Assembly: GCA_022614805.1 (NCBI GenBank)
Contig: JAKEHY010000024.1
Span: forward strand, 5,867-69,866
Length of the DNA stretch: 64,000 bases
DNA from: Candidatus Zixiibacteriota bacterium
Lineage (GTDB): Bacteria; Zixibacteria; MSB-5A5; DSPP01
Direction of reading: 5' to 3'
Made by a program: the position numbers and the translations under genes. The notes under the pieces are model-generated. The model had not been told where the DNA came from. It saw only the letters and a program-made list of their open reading frames with translations, and ran no database searches. The first letter of the stretch is position 1. Each line of letters opens with the position of its first letter. Positions 35,801-43,393 of this stretch are shown piece by piece.

Positions 35801-36000
35801 TTTCGACCTTCCTGACTCTGGTTCTGGTGCCGGTGGTTTACACGCTGATGGCCCGCTTTACCAAACAGGAGGAGACGGCGCACGAAGCAGCGGGAGCCGC
35901 TCCCAACGGAGCCGAGGGAGGCGACGGCAAAGAACCGGCTCGGGAAGAAATTCCTTTGGGCGTCCCCGCCACCGCACGCGGGGCTTTGCCGAGCGAATAA
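32827..36000 (+). CDS. RND multidrug efflux transporter, HAE1 (AcrB-like)
   Basis: 1057 residues, 12 membrane helices, two large periplasmic loops. Typical start SEISIQRPVFASVMSLVIL. Proton-relay residues are present: the Asp pair in GLVVDDAIVVLENVY and the Lys in GLVTKNSILIVEFANQL. Porter-domain motifs include FYRGASPSVVETEITDILE. AcrB-type pumps export lipophilic drugs, bile salts or lipids using proton motive force. It is the last gene of the TetR-controlled operon; a strong terminator follows at 36016. The charged C-terminal tail (KQEETAHEAAGAAP) is low-complexity. Confidence 0.95.
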   Translation: MRLSEISIQRPVFASVMSLVILLFGALSFIRMPVREYPDIDPPVVSITTFYRGASPSVVETEITDILEEQLSTLEGVKQLKSSSVEQGSVISVEFELSRDVDEAANDVRDRVTRIRGELPEAADDPIIEKLDVNAQPFLWLALASERHSDLEVSEIADRILKERLQRLPGVGSVFIGGERRYAMRVWLDAQRMAAFGLTTQDVETAIRRANAEIPGGRVEGVGREFAVRTLGNLTTADEFSNIIVKQDGDRRVHLGQVAEVKLGAEDERTFVRFNRHPAVGVGIGKQTKASTVEVSKTVVAALPELAKTLPDGMTLTVAYNAADFIQESINEVRETLLIAFFLVVLVILVFLKSFRATLIPTLAIPVSILGSFAVGYFLGFTLNILTLLALVLAIGLVVDDAIVVLENVYRHMQLGKDRRKAAFDASKEIGFAVLAITIALVAVFVPLSFLTGNVGRLFREFGISVAAAVLISGFTALTLTPMLTSRILKPLYGGGGNRFSRAFDAFFARLDATYARILEKSLKNRWKVIIGAAALVLVSLTLFRILPSELVPVEDRGIAFGVTIAPEGATLEYSDRYMRQVEDILMKLPEREGLFTAVGLGFAGPGRVTNGVLFLRLKARGERDRSQQEIVQSLFPQLMSIPGILAFVINPPSLGADFTSSPVEYVLQGDTYEELQQSVGIMMGKVQQLGYLYNVDTDLRLNKPQLDIKIDRERAAGLGVSVTDIGATLETFLGGRVVTNFKRAAKQYDVITQLKPSDRATPQTVEDLYIRSSGGLVQLANVVQIKETVAPKELNHFNRVRSATITASLLPGVSLGKALDDFDQIRENDLPAGIKRELSGQSREFRESSTALYFVFFMAVVFIYLVLAAQFESFIHPLTILLSVPLALVGALISLFVFRQSLNIYSQIGLVMLIGLVTKNSILIVEFANQLRERGVALFDAVAQASRTRLRPILMTSLTVVFGVLPIAIGLGAGGEARRPLGISVVGGMLFSTFLTLVLVPVVYTLMARFTKQEETAHEAAGAAPNGAEGGDGKEPAREEIPLGVPATARGALPSE

Positions 36001-36015
36001 TCTTTCTTTCACCCC

Positions 36016-36062
36016 GAGGGCGAACCTATTTTGAGCCTCCCGAGTTCGCCCTCTTTTTTTTA
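36016..36062 (+). terminator. Intrinsic terminator of the RND efflux operon
   Basis: A 10-bp stem, GAGGGCGAAC (36016-36025) with GTTCGCCCTC (36044-36053), is followed by a run of eight or more T. It ends the tetR-tolC-adaptor-RND transcript. Confidence 0.85.
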
Positions 36063-36119
36063 TTTGGGGTGAAACCTACCCCACAGCCTCCGGACGAAAA
36101 TTTACCGGTTGATAAAGGG

Positions 36120-36148
36120 TTGAAAAAATCGTTAATTTAAGTTTTATT
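36120..36148 (+). promoter_or_regulatory. Possible promoter of tRNA-Asp
   Basis: TTGAAA (36120-36125), a 17-base spacer and TTTATT (36143-36148), about 46 bases before the tRNA. The -10 match is only partial. A short CACTC/GAGTG hairpin lies between promoter and tRNA. Confidence 0.35.
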
Positions 36149-36193
36149 CACTCGTTGCCGGTGAGTGACGAACCGGATAGGGATTGGCAGCAC

Positions 36194-36270
36194 GGGGTCG
36201 TAGTTCAGTTGGTTAGAACGCCTGCCTGTCACGCAGGAGGTCGCGAGTTCGAGTCTCGTCGGCCCCGCCA
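36194..36270 (+). tRNA. tRNA-Asp (anticodon GTC), CCA encoded
   Basis: A complete cloverleaf. Acceptor GGGGTCG pairs with CGGCCCC and a G discriminator, followed by encoded CCA (36268-36270). D arm contains AGTTCAGTTGGTTAGA; anticodon stem-loop CCTGC-CTGTCAC-GCAGG gives GTC; T arm GCGAG-TTCGAGT-CTCGT. It stands alone, with no neighbouring tRNA. Confidence 0.97.
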
Positions 36271-36318
36271 TTTTTGAGCGAGAATAAAATCTTTTCCCCG
36301 AGCTGGGCGAAAATTAAA

Positions 36319-36609
36319 CTACAAACTGGAAGGTGTGGCCTTTTCAGTCGGCGGCATTGAAGCCGGCGCTTCCGGCTCTTTCTTTTTGTCCTTGATGATG
36401 ATGGCTATCGGGATGATGACGCAGTAGCCCAGAACCAGCAAAATCGGCGCAAAGACGGTATCGCCGGTGCCGAGGAAGATAAAGCCGGCAATGATGGCCA
36501 GAAGCCCCACGGCGAACAGGATGTAGTTCCGTTTCCCGAAAATCGGGCCGGTTTCGGCCTTTATTTTCGGGGCCGGTTTGCCTTTAACGACTGGTTTGGG
36601 CTGCGCCAT
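36319..36609 (-). CDS. Small membrane protein, DUF3098-like
   Basis: 96 residues with a Lys/Pro-rich N-terminus, then two membrane helices (about 30-49 and 53-72) and a Glu/Pro-rich tail. The core GKRNYILFAVGLLAIIAGF, with a following PILLVLGYCVIIPIAIII, resembles DUF3098 proteins, small integral membrane proteins common in FCB bacteria with no known function. It lies 59 bases after the lipoprotein gene on the same strand. Confidence 0.68.
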   Translation of the reverse strand: MAQPKPVVKGKPAPKIKAETGPIFGKRNYILFAVGLLAIIAGFIFLGTGDTVFAPILLVLGYCVIIPIAIIIKDKKKEPEAPASMPPTEKATPSSL

Positions 36610-36668
36610 TTCTATCCTCCGTGAAGATTACCTTTTATCGTTCCAAAATCAAGCCGAAAACGATTGCA

Positions 36669-36995
36669 TCAGGAATCCCGGTCGAGGGCTTTGAATTCGC
36701 CGGTTACCTCGATGACCACCGGATACCCTTCCAACGATTTGGGCACCCCCTTTTCTATTTCGGCTGTTTTCGCGGTTACAAACACCTTGATGCAGGGTTT
36801 GCCGTCCGCTTCTCCAATGGCCGTCCCGACCACGCCGGGGATGGACATCAAATGCTCGGTATGCTCTTCCTGCACCTGCTCTATGGTTTTACCAGTCATT
36901 TTGCTTTCCTTCGGGCTTTGGGCATCGTTTACGTCGGCGCATCCGGCCAGTGTGGCCAAGCCCAGCCCAAGAAACACGCTTGAAAACAACTTCAT
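36669..36995 (-). CDS. Lipoprotein with protease pro-domain-like fold
   Basis: 108 residues from the ATG at 36995 (AAGGAAG upstream). Lipoprotein signal ends LATLAGC. The rest is one small domain: EEHTEHLMSIPGVVGTAIGE, GKPCIKVFV, and YPVVIEVTGEFKAL. The neighbouring serine protease carries the same domain just after its own lipobox (NRHTDRLMAIEGVVGTATG, GKPVVKVYA, IPVEVEVTGKFYAL). The two are clearly paralogous at this domain. A stand-alone copy next to the enzyme could act as an inhibitor or folding aid, as for subtilisin pro-domains; this is inference. Both are probably membrane-anchored on the periplasmic side. Confidence 0.8.
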   Translation of the reverse strand: MKLFSSVFLGLGLATLAGCADVNDAQSPKESKMTGKTIEQVQEEHTEHLMSIPGVVGTAIGEADGKPCIKVFVTAKTAEIEKGVPKSLEGYPVVIEVTGEFKALDRDS

Positions 36996-37030
36996 ATCCA
37001 CTTCCTTTTACAATTAACCGCAGAGAAAAG

Positions 37031-37067
37031 AAAAAAACAAGCGGGAATCCTTTCAGATTCCCGCTTG
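37031..37067 (-). terminator. Intrinsic terminator after the protease gene
   Basis: Perfect 12-bp stem CAAGCGGGAATC/GATTCCCGCTTG with a six-base loop. On the minus strand it is followed by a T-run (A-run at 37031-37037). It would stop or attenuate protease transcription before the lipoprotein gene. Confidence 0.75.
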
Positions 37068-37084
37068 CGAAACGCGAAAAGAAA

Positions 37085-38125
37085 CTACTGGCTGCAGATG
37101 GTCAGATTTCCCATCTGGGAAGTGCTCAACACTTCGTTGATCGGATTCAGAACGGTGGTGGTGCTGCTGCCGGCATACAAAAGCCCCACCGGGTTGTTGT
37201 TGGCGTCGTTGGTCACCACCAAGGAGCCGGAATCGCCGGAGCGGGAGATACTGGTCGTGACTATCTGCCCCGTGAAACGGGCCGTGCCGGCGGAGTACCC
37301 CACGTTGACGGTGGCGTTGATGGCCGTCACGGTGCCGGTCGAGAGCGAGGAGGTCCGCCCCACTTTCTTAACGGATTGACCCACAAAGGCCGCCACGGTA
37401 GTAGAACTGGGGAAGCCGTAATAGTTAGGCAGAGTGGCGCAGGTAATATCGGTGGTGGAATAGAGGGCTATGGCGGCATCCACCCGATTGTTGGCCGAGG
37501 TGGAAAACACGATGGGCACGAACGCGGACAGGTCGGCCACCTTATTGGCGGCAATGTGAGCGCACTTCGGTTTGCTGTCATAGCGCCCGGGCTGAACGAT
37601 GTCCTCCCCGATGGAAGCGGCGTTTTGCCTGGCCAGAACATGGTTATTGCTCAAAATGTATTTCTGGCCACCTTTTTCCACCACGCAGCCGATGGTACCG
37701 GCTGAACACTCATTGTCGTTGCCGACCGAAACCCCGATCGGCACCGGGCGGTACCGCTTGGTCAAGGCGAGGGCGTAGAACTTCCCTGTAACTTCCACCT
37801 CGACCGGTATGCCGTCCACGGTCGAAGGAATGCCGGCCACGCCCTGCCGTTCGGCATACACTTTCACCACCGGTTTGCCTTCTGCCGAAAGGCCGGTGGC
37901 CGTGCCGACCACCCCTTCGATGGCCATCAACCGGTCGGTGTGACGGTTTTGAACCTCCATCACTTTGTTTAGACCAACGGCCGACAAAGCCACCGGCTGT
38001 TGCTGCGGAGCGGTAGAGGCCGGCTGCTTTTCGCTGCAGCTCACCCAGAATAAAGCTGAAGCCAAAAGCACCACCACGGCCAGGTATCCCCATCTTCGGG
38101 CTGGCCCAAACAGATACTTGTGCAT
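37085..38125 (-). CDS. Trypsin-like serine protease lipoprotein with N-terminal pro-domain
   Basis: 346 residues from the ATG at 38125 (GGGAGGTGCTTG upstream). Lipoprotein signal ends LFWVSC near residue 30. Residues of about 50-120 are a small domain shared with the next gene's product. The rest is a chymotrypsin-fold protease with a visible triad: His in ILSNNHVLARQN, Asp in NRVDAAIAL, and Ser in SRSGDSGSLVVTND. It resembles bacterial Nal1-like trypsin-type peptidases. Two Cys pairs (ECSAGTIGC; KCAHI, ITCATL) suggest an oxidising, exported location. Substrate unknown. Confidence 0.85.
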   Translation of the reverse strand: MHKYLFGPARRWGYLAVVVLLASALFWVSCSEKQPASTAPQQQPVALSAVGLNKVMEVQNRHTDRLMAIEGVVGTATGLSAEGKPVVKVYAERQGVAGIPSTVDGIPVEVEVTGKFYALALTKRYRPVPIGVSVGNDNECSAGTIGCVVEKGGQKYILSNNHVLARQNAASIGEDIVQPGRYDSKPKCAHIAANKVADLSAFVPIVFSTSANNRVDAAIALYSTTDITCATLPNYYGFPSSTTVAAFVGQSVKKVGRTSSLSTGTVTAINATVNVGYSAGTARFTGQIVTTSISRSGDSGSLVVTNDANNNPVGLLYAGSSTTTVLNPINEVLSTSQMGNLTICSQ

Positions 38126-38340
38126 CAAGCACCTCCCTTTGGTTTAGGGTTATGGTTTTTGTTGACCGCCGAGAAAGATAAACCGCCTCCTTCAGGGCTA
38201 CCTATGACGTATGACATATTTTTTTACGTAACGAACAAAAATAAGTTTCAGCCCAAAAAAGTCAAGCTAATTGTTCTTGCCCATTTTGTTGGAATCCGGA
38301 TACCTTTTTGTTATTTATTGCTGATTGAAAGGAGGAAAAA

Positions 38341-38778
38341 ATGTTGAAAGAATTCAAGGCCTTTGCAATGCAGGGAAACGTTATGGATATGGCCGTCGGC
38401 ATCATCATCGGCGCCGCCTTCGGCAAAATCGTAAGCTCTCTGGTGGGGGAGGTTTTGATGCCCCCTTTGGGGCTTCTAATCGGCAACGTCGATTTTTCCA
38501 ACCTGTACTTCAACCTGTCGGGGCAAAGCTTTGCTTCTTTGACGGAGGCGAAAGCGGCCGGGGCGCCGGTTGTAAGCTACGGCCTTTTTTTCAACACCGT
38601 GATTGACTTCATCGTCGTGGCTTTCGTGATATTTCTTTTGGTCAAACAGATAAACCGGCTGAAAACCGGACCCACCCCGGCGGCGCCGAATACCAAGGAT
38701 TGTCCCTACTGCCTTTCCACCATTCCCCTCAAAGCCAGTCGCTGTGCATATTGCACGGCGGATTTGAAAACGGCTTGA
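38341..38778 (+). CDS. mscL: Large-conductance mechanosensitive channel MscL with C-terminal zinc ribbon
   Basis: 145 residues, opening with [33 protein letters not shown] (split: [18 protein letters not shown] and [15 protein letters not shown]), typical of MscL helix 1. Helix 2 is about 83-102. MscL is a homopentamer that releases solutes on hypo-osmotic shock. The C-terminus is not the usual amphipathic bundle but a CxxC pair, [18 protein letters not shown], a likely zinc ribbon also seen in some acidobacterial-type MscL. AAAGGAGG precedes the start. A bidirectional terminator follows. Confidence 0.95.
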   Translation: MLKEFKAFAMQGNVMDMAVGIIIGAAFGKIVSSLVGEVLMPPLGLLIGNVDFSNLYFNLSGQSFASLTEAKAAGAPVVSYGLFFNTVIDFIVVAFVIFLLVKQINRLKTGPTPAAPNTKDCPYCLSTIPLKASRCAYCTADLKTA

Positions 38779-38783
38779 CGCCA

Positions 38784-38820
38784 AAAGAAAAGGGCGTCCG
38801 CAAGGACGCCCTTTTTATTT
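38784..38820. terminator. Bidirectional terminator between mscL and ompA-like gene
   Basis: A 10-bp stem (AAGGGCGTCC / GGACGCCCTT) with GCAA tetraloop, with T-runs on both strands. It separates two convergent genes. Confidence 0.88.
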
Positions 38821-38832
38821 CCGCTTCAGAGC

Positions 38833-40389
38833 CTACTGCACTCTCTTTAACTCCACCCGGCGGTTTTGGGCCCGGCCGGACACCGTCTTGTTGTCCGCTA
38901 TCGGGGTGGTTTCGCCGTATCCCTTGACGAACAGGTTTTCCGCCTTTACGCCCTTTTCCACCAGGTAGTTCCGGACGGCGGTCGCCCGCTGCTCGGAAAG
39001 ATTCAGGTTATGGGCGTCAGAGCCGGTGGCGTCGGTATGCCCGCCGACTTCCACCTTCACCTCCGGATGGGCCATCAGGCTGATGGCCACCTCGTCCAGA
39101 ACCGTTTTGGAAGCATCGAGGAGGACCGCCTTGCCGGTTTGGAAATTAACCCCTTTCAAAACCAGCGGCTTTTCGGGAGTCGGAATGTATTCGACCTTCG
39201 GCAACACGCAGCCGACCGCATTCACTTCGCTTCCCGCCGGCGTGTTCGGGCACTGGTCGACTCCGTCACAAACGCCGTCGCCGTCTGAATCCGTCTGGCA
39301 ACCGGAAGCATCCACGGTGCAGCCTCTGGGGGTATCCGCGCATTTATCCAGCCCGTCGCAAACCCCGTCGCCGTCGGCATCGGTCGGGCAACCGGCGGCG
39401 TCCACCGTGCATCCCTTGGGGGTGTTGTCGCACTTGTCCGTTCCATCCGAAACGCCGTCTCCATCAGAATCGGTCGGGCATCCCTTGCTGTCCACTTTGA
39501 CCCCTTTGGGGGAATTGGCGCAGGCATCGATGCCGTCGCAGACCCCGTCGCCGTCCGAATCAACCGGACAACCGTCGGCATCCACCCGGCAGCCAACCCT
39601 CGTGCCGGGGCATTTATCCTTTTTGTCGGAAACGCCGTCCAAGTCCTCGTCCCCGACCTTGCCGCCAAAGTAGAAGGAAAAGCCGGTGTACACTTCCGCC
39701 GTGAGCTTCGGCAAATCCAGTTCGTTGGCTCCCGTGCCAACTATATCCTTGTCATCCTTGAAATCGGTCAGAAAGTGGGAAAGGTAGCGCGCGCGCCCTC
39801 CCAGCTCCCAGGAGAAATTCTCACTGATGAAATATTCCACTCCGAGCCCCAGCATTCCATACAACTCCTGATCTTTCAGTTCATACGGATTGCCGGCCTT
39901 GTCGGTGTCGGGGACACCTGTGCCGTTCAAGAGGGAGGTGTCGGACATCAGGGTGTTCCCGTCCTTGTCCCTCCACTTCCACAAGTAAATCCCGGCCCCG
40001 ATGGAAACATAGGGGGAAAGCTTTTTCTCCGGCATAAAGTGGTACTCGGCCAAAAGCCCGCCGCTGAAGGCACGCTGCTGGGGCCCGTCGGCGAGATTGT
40101 CAAAAGTAAAGCCGGCCCCGTCCGCGAACTTAGAAGTATCCGCCAGCCAGTTCATCCGGCCGGTTCCTTCCACGCCGACCACCCAGTTTTTGGTAAGTCC
40201 GTACTTCAGGCTGGCGTCCACCACCCCGCCAATCGTCCAGTAGTCGGAATGGTCGGTCAGCCCCAGCTTGTAGCCCCCTCCATGGACGGATAAGCCCATC
40301 TTTCCCTTCAAGTCCACGCCGAAGGCGGCGGTGGAAACGAAAGAAAGAAAAACGAGAGCCAAAAGTGATGTCAAAACGGTTCTTTTCAT
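38833..40389 (-). CDS. OmpA-family outer membrane protein with thrombospondin type-3 repeats
   Basis: 518 residues from the ATG at 40389 (GGAGGAGAG upstream). Signal peptide TVLTSLLALVFLSFVSTAAFG; N-terminal OmpA-like beta-barrel (about 25-235) with alternating strands; then five or six Asp-rich calcium-binding TSP type-3 repeats (VDSDGDGVCDGIDACANSP and similar); then a peptidoglycan-binding OmpA C-terminal domain (VEVGGHTDATGSDAHNLNLS, LSEQRATAVRNYLVEKGV). It probably tethers the outer membrane to the cell wall. Cys residues occur regularly in the TSP3 region. Confidence 0.93.
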   Translation of the reverse strand: MKRTVLTSLLALVFLSFVSTAAFGVDLKGKMGLSVHGGGYKLGLTDHSDYWTIGGVVDASLKYGLTKNWVVGVEGTGRMNWLADTSKFADGAGFTFDNLADGPQQRAFSGGLLAEYHFMPEKKLSPYVSIGAGIYLWKWRDKDGNTLMSDTSLLNGTGVPDTDKAGNPYELKDQELYGMLGLGVEYFISENFSWELGGRARYLSHFLTDFKDDKDIVGTGANELDLPKLTAEVYTGFSFYFGGKVGDEDLDGVSDKKDKCPGTRVGCRVDADGCPVDSDGDGVCDGIDACANSPKGVKVDSKGCPTDSDGDGVSDGTDKCDNTPKGCTVDAAGCPTDADGDGVCDGLDKCADTPRGCTVDASGCQTDSDGDGVCDGVDQCPNTPAGSEVNAVGCVLPKVEYIPTPEKPLVLKGVNFQTGKAVLLDASKTVLDEVAISLMAHPEVKVEVGGHTDATGSDAHNLNLSEQRATAVRNYLVEKGVKAENLFVKGYGETTPIADNKTVSGRAQNRRVELKRVQ

Positions 40390-40576
40390 CTCTCCTCCTT
40401 TTCTCCTATTGTTCTCGTCCAAGATAGGGGGAAATAATCGCCCCCCCGCCGCCGCTTGTCAAGGGAATTTTTAGCTCCGCCGACTTTTTTTGGCGCAGGG
40501 GCGGGTATTGGAAAAGGGAGTTGAAAGGTGTATATTCCGATTTTGAAGGGAATCGCGTAGAAAAGAGAGAGAAAAG

Positions 40577-41455
40577 ATGACCAAAGAAGAAGCCTGGAAA
40601 GTCAAAGTCGGCCTGGCGGAAATGCTGAAAGGCGGCGTGATTATGGACGTCACCACGGCCGAGCAGGCCAAAGTGGCCGAAGAGGCGGGCGCCTGCGCCG
40701 TGATGGCTTTGGAGCGGGTCCCGGCCGACATCCGCAAGGAAGGGGGGGTCGCGCGGATGGCCGACCCCAAAATCATCGAGGAAATTCAGGCAGCCGTCAC
40801 CATTCCGGTGATGGCCAAATGCCGTATCGGGCATTTTGCCGAAGCCCAGGTATTGGAAGCTCTGGAAGTGGATTACATCGACGAAAGCGAGGTTTTGACC
40901 CCCGCCGACGAGAAAAACCACATCGAAAAACACCAGTTCAAGGTTCCCTTCGTTTGCGGCGCCCGCAATCTGGGAGAGGCTTTGCGCAGAATCGGCGAAG
41001 GGGCGGCCTTGATACGCACCAAAGGGGAGGCCGGCTCCGGCAACATCGTGGAGGCGGTGCGCCATATCCGCGACGTCATCGGCGCCATCAAGCGCTTGAC
41101 CACGCTCGGCGATGAGGAGTTAATGGCGGAGACGAAGAATCTGGGCGCGCCGTATGAGCTGGTGCGTGAAGTGGCCAAAACCGGCAAGCTGCCGGTCCCC
41201 AACTTTGCCGCTGGCGGAGTGGCCACCCCGGCCGATGCCGCTTTGGTGATGCAGCTTGGAGCCGAAGCGGTCTTCGTCGGCTCCGGCATCTTCAAATCGG
41301 AGGACCCGGCCAAACGGGCCAAAGCCATCGTGGTTGCCACCACGCATTTCAAGGACCCCAAAAAAGTGGCCGAGGCTTGCAAGGGGCTGGGGGAGCCGAT
41401 GAAGGGGCTGGACATCAAGCTGATTCCCGAAAATCAGTTGCTCCAGATTCGATGA
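40577..41455 (+). CDS. pdxS: Pyridoxal 5'-phosphate synthase lyase subunit PdxS
   Basis: 292 residues; builds pyridoxal phosphate (vitamin B6) from ribose 5-phosphate, glyceraldehyde 3-phosphate and ammonia. Catalytic and conserved segments: [38 protein letters not shown], the Lys in [20 protein letters not shown], and [20 protein letters not shown]-terminal [13 protein letters not shown] matches the phosphate-binding loop. Its stop overlaps the pdxT start, so the two subunits are made together. AGAGAGAAAAG precedes the ATG. Confidence 0.97.
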   Translation: MTKEEAWKVKVGLAEMLKGGVIMDVTTAEQAKVAEEAGACAVMALERVPADIRKEGGVARMADPKIIEEIQAAVTIPVMAKCRIGHFAEAQVLEALEVDYIDESEVLTPADEKNHIEKHQFKVPFVCGARNLGEALRRIGEGAALIRTKGEAGSGNIVEAVRHIRDVIGAIKRLTTLGDEELMAETKNLGAPYELVREVAKTGKLPVPNFAAGGVATPADAALVMQLGAEAVFVGSGIFKSEDPAKRAKAIVVATTHFKDPKKVAEACKGLGEPMKGLDIKLIPENQLLQIR

Positions 41456-42066
41456 GAGTCTCCGAAGGAAACCCGGTCGGGATTTTGTCCCTGCAGGGGG
41501 ATTTTGAAAAGCACCGGCAGGCGCTGGCTGAAATAAACAGCCCATCCAAAGAAGTTCGCACGGTGGAAGATTTGACTCCCTGTTCGGCCTTGATTATCCC
41601 CGGCGGGGAATCCACTACGATGCGCAAGTTGATGGCGGCCGAAGAGCTTGATTCCGCCGTCAAAAAATTCGCCGAAAGTCGGCCAATTATGGGAACCTGC
41701 GCCGGGATGATTTTGCTTTCCTCCAAGGTTGAGGACTCGACAGTCGAACCATTGAAGCTGATAGATATGACTGTCCGGCGCAATGCTTATGGAAGGCAGA
41801 TTCATTCCTTCATCGACACCGGGCGGGTGCCGATGTGGGAGGATAACTCAAAACTCGAAATGGTTTTCATCCGCGCCCCACAGGTCGTTTCGTACGGGCC
41901 GGCGGTGATACCTTTGGCCACACTGGGAGAGGAAGTGGTTATGGTCCGTTCCGGGAAAATTCTGGTACTGGCCTTTCATCCGGAACTCGCGGCCGACCGG
42001 CGGGTGCACCGATTCTTTGTGGAGGAGTTTATCGAGGAACGGAAAGGTATTCCGGTAGCGCTCTAA
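41452..42066 (+). CDS. pdxT: Pyridoxal 5'-phosphate synthase glutaminase subunit PdxT
   Basis: 204 residues from the ATG at 41452, overlapping the pdxS TGA in ATGA; the frame is open upstream to 41377. Class I glutaminase that supplies ammonia to PdxS. Catalytic Cys in [12 protein letters not shown], His-x-Glu in [14 protein letters not shown], and the [12 protein letters not shown] motif near residue 50. Length and motifs are standard, so the pair should be a working 12+12 PLP synthase. Confidence 0.95.
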   Translation: MRVSEGNPVGILSLQGDFEKHRQALAEINSPSKEVRTVEDLTPCSALIIPGGESTTMRKLMAAEELDSAVKKFAESRPIMGTCAGMILLSSKVEDSTVEPLKLIDMTVRRNAYGRQIHSFIDTGRVPMWEDNSKLEMVFIRAPQVVSYGPAVIPLATLGEEVVMVRSGKILVLAFHPELAADRRVHRFFVEEFIEERKGIPVAL

Positions 42067-42124
42067 TTTCGCCAACCGGAGAAAAAAGTGTATAGGACGC
42101 AAGAAAAAAGAAAGGGAGGGTAAG

Positions 42125-42793
42125 ATGCCCAGAAAAGCTAAAAAGAAACCGAAAAAAACCGCCCGGAAAAAAATGACCCGCGCCAGGAGGCCGAAGAAAG
42201 TAAGGGCCAAAGCCAAAAAAACGGTAAAAAGGGCCAAGCGGGTTGTCAAAAGAGTCAAAAAGGCCGCTCCCCGGCGGACCCCAGCCCCCAAGCCGATGGC
42301 GGTTCCCACCCCTCCGACCGAACCGACTCCGGTTTTGATGGAGGGGATGCGGGCGCCCGATTTCCGGCTGAAGGCCTATCCGGACGGGGAGTATGCCCTG
42401 TCCGATTTCCGCGGCAAAAAAGTGGTGCTCTATTTTTATCCCAAAGACGACACCCCCGGCTGCACGATGGAGGCCTGTTCCTTTCGGGATACCAAATCGG
42501 AATGGGAAGGAGCCGGCGCAACCGTCCTGGGAGTATCCAACGACGACTGGTCTTCCCACCAGAACTTTGCCCAGAAGTACAACCTGAACTTCACCCTTCT
42601 TTCCGACCCGGACGCCTCTGTTTCCAAAAGCTACGGCGTGTACAAGGAAAAGAATATGTACGGCAAGAAGCTCTGGGGGATTGAGCGCACCACCTTCATC
42701 ATCGACCCGGAGGGGAAAATCGCCAAAATCTTCCCCCGGGTGCAGGTGGACGGCCACTCATCCGAGGTTCTGGAAACGCTGCGCAGGATATAG
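42125..42793 (+). CDS. bcp: Bcp-type peroxiredoxin with N-terminal histone-H1-like basic extension
   Basis: 222 residues. Residues from about 75 are a normal BCP/PrxQ thiol peroxidase: APDFRLKAYPDGEYALSDF, the peroxidatic and resolving Cys in DDTPGCTMEACSFRD, and a C-terminal RTTFIIDPEGKIAKIF. The first 52 residues are almost entirely Lys, Arg, Ala and Pro (PRKAKKKPKKTARKKMTRAR and so on), followed by a Pro-rich linker. This matches the tail of histone-H1-like or AlgP-type proteins and should bind DNA. The basic tail is in frame with a good AGGGAGGG ribosome site and its own ATG, so it is not a start-site artefact. A DNA-protective peroxidase is an inference. Confidence 0.9.
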   Translation: MPRKAKKKPKKTARKKMTRARRPKKVRAKAKKTVKRAKRVVKRVKKAAPRRTPAPKPMAVPTPPTEPTPVLMEGMRAPDFRLKAYPDGEYALSDFRGKKVVLYFYPKDDTPGCTMEACSFRDTKSEWEGAGATVLGVSNDDWSSHQNFAQKYNLNFTLLSDPDASVSKSYGVYKEKNMYGKKLWGIERTTFIIDPEGKIAKIFPRVQVDGHSSEVLETLRRI

Positions 42794-42807
42794 TTCACAT
42801 TACCAAC

Positions 42808-42841
42808 AAAAAAGCCCCCGCAGCAAGGGGGCTTTTTTTGT
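42808..42841. terminator. Bidirectional terminator after the peroxiredoxin gene
   Basis: Stem AAAGCCCCC/GGGGGCTTT (42811-42835) with flanking T-run on the plus strand and A-run on the other side. It serves the convergent plus-strand bcp and minus-strand secreted-protein operon. Confidence 0.88.
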
Positions 42842-42854
42842 TGGCTTTTTTCTC

Positions 42855-43382
42855 TTACTTTTTCTCCGGCCCGGTAAAGAAAATTTCCAGTTCAGCCAGC
42901 CCGCCGCTGGCTAAGGTGCGAAGTTGAAGGCTCGACATTGAAGCATTCTCTGGATAAACGAGTATTCCAAAATTGGGGAGTTCTCCTTGTTGCCACGCCC
43001 TAACGATGCGGGTGATGCGCACCTGACCAAGTCCGCTCTTCGACCCTATTCGTCCAAAATTGATATGAAGCGGAGAGGCGGCTGACTCGGAAAGGTTGGA
43101 CAGCCGAACCCCGTTTGTCCAGGGTACCAGCATAGGCCGTACCAACAGACCAAGAGCTTCGCGGGAGGTATCGGCTTGAACCTGGAACCGAAGGTAGGCC
43201 ATATCAATTCTTGCGTCTTGCAGAGCAGCCGGCAGGTCAAATTTGAAGAGCAAACCCGGCCGGTCGGCATCTCCTACTTTGTCCACCGAACCGGTGATTG
43301 TAGTGCTCACATTAAGGTCGGCTGCCCAAGCATTGGAAATGAGCAGCAACCCAATCAGAATCCCCAGGATTAGCTTTTTCAT
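42855..43382 (-). CDS. Secreted DNRLRE/CBM96-like protein
   Basis: 175 residues from the ATG at 43382 (GGGAGGAGAAA upstream). Signal peptide KKLILGILIGLLLISNAWA. The rest is one beta-rich domain (LLFKFDLPAALQDARIDMAYLRF, IVRAWQQGELPNFGILVY) that resembles the DNRLRE or CBM96-type sandwich found in secreted polysaccharide-acting proteins. No catalytic motif. Last gene of a three-gene leftward operon of secreted proteins; it starts 11 bases after the previous stop. Confidence 0.7.
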   Translation of the reverse strand: MKKLILGILIGLLLISNAWAADLNVSTTITGSVDKVGDADRPGLLFKFDLPAALQDARIDMAYLRFQVQADTSREALGLLVRPMLVPWTNGVRLSNLSESAASPLHINFGRIGSKSGLGQVRITRIVRAWQQGELPNFGILVYPENASMSSLQLRTLASGGLAELEIFFTGPEKK

Positions 43383-43393
43383 TTTCTCCTCCC

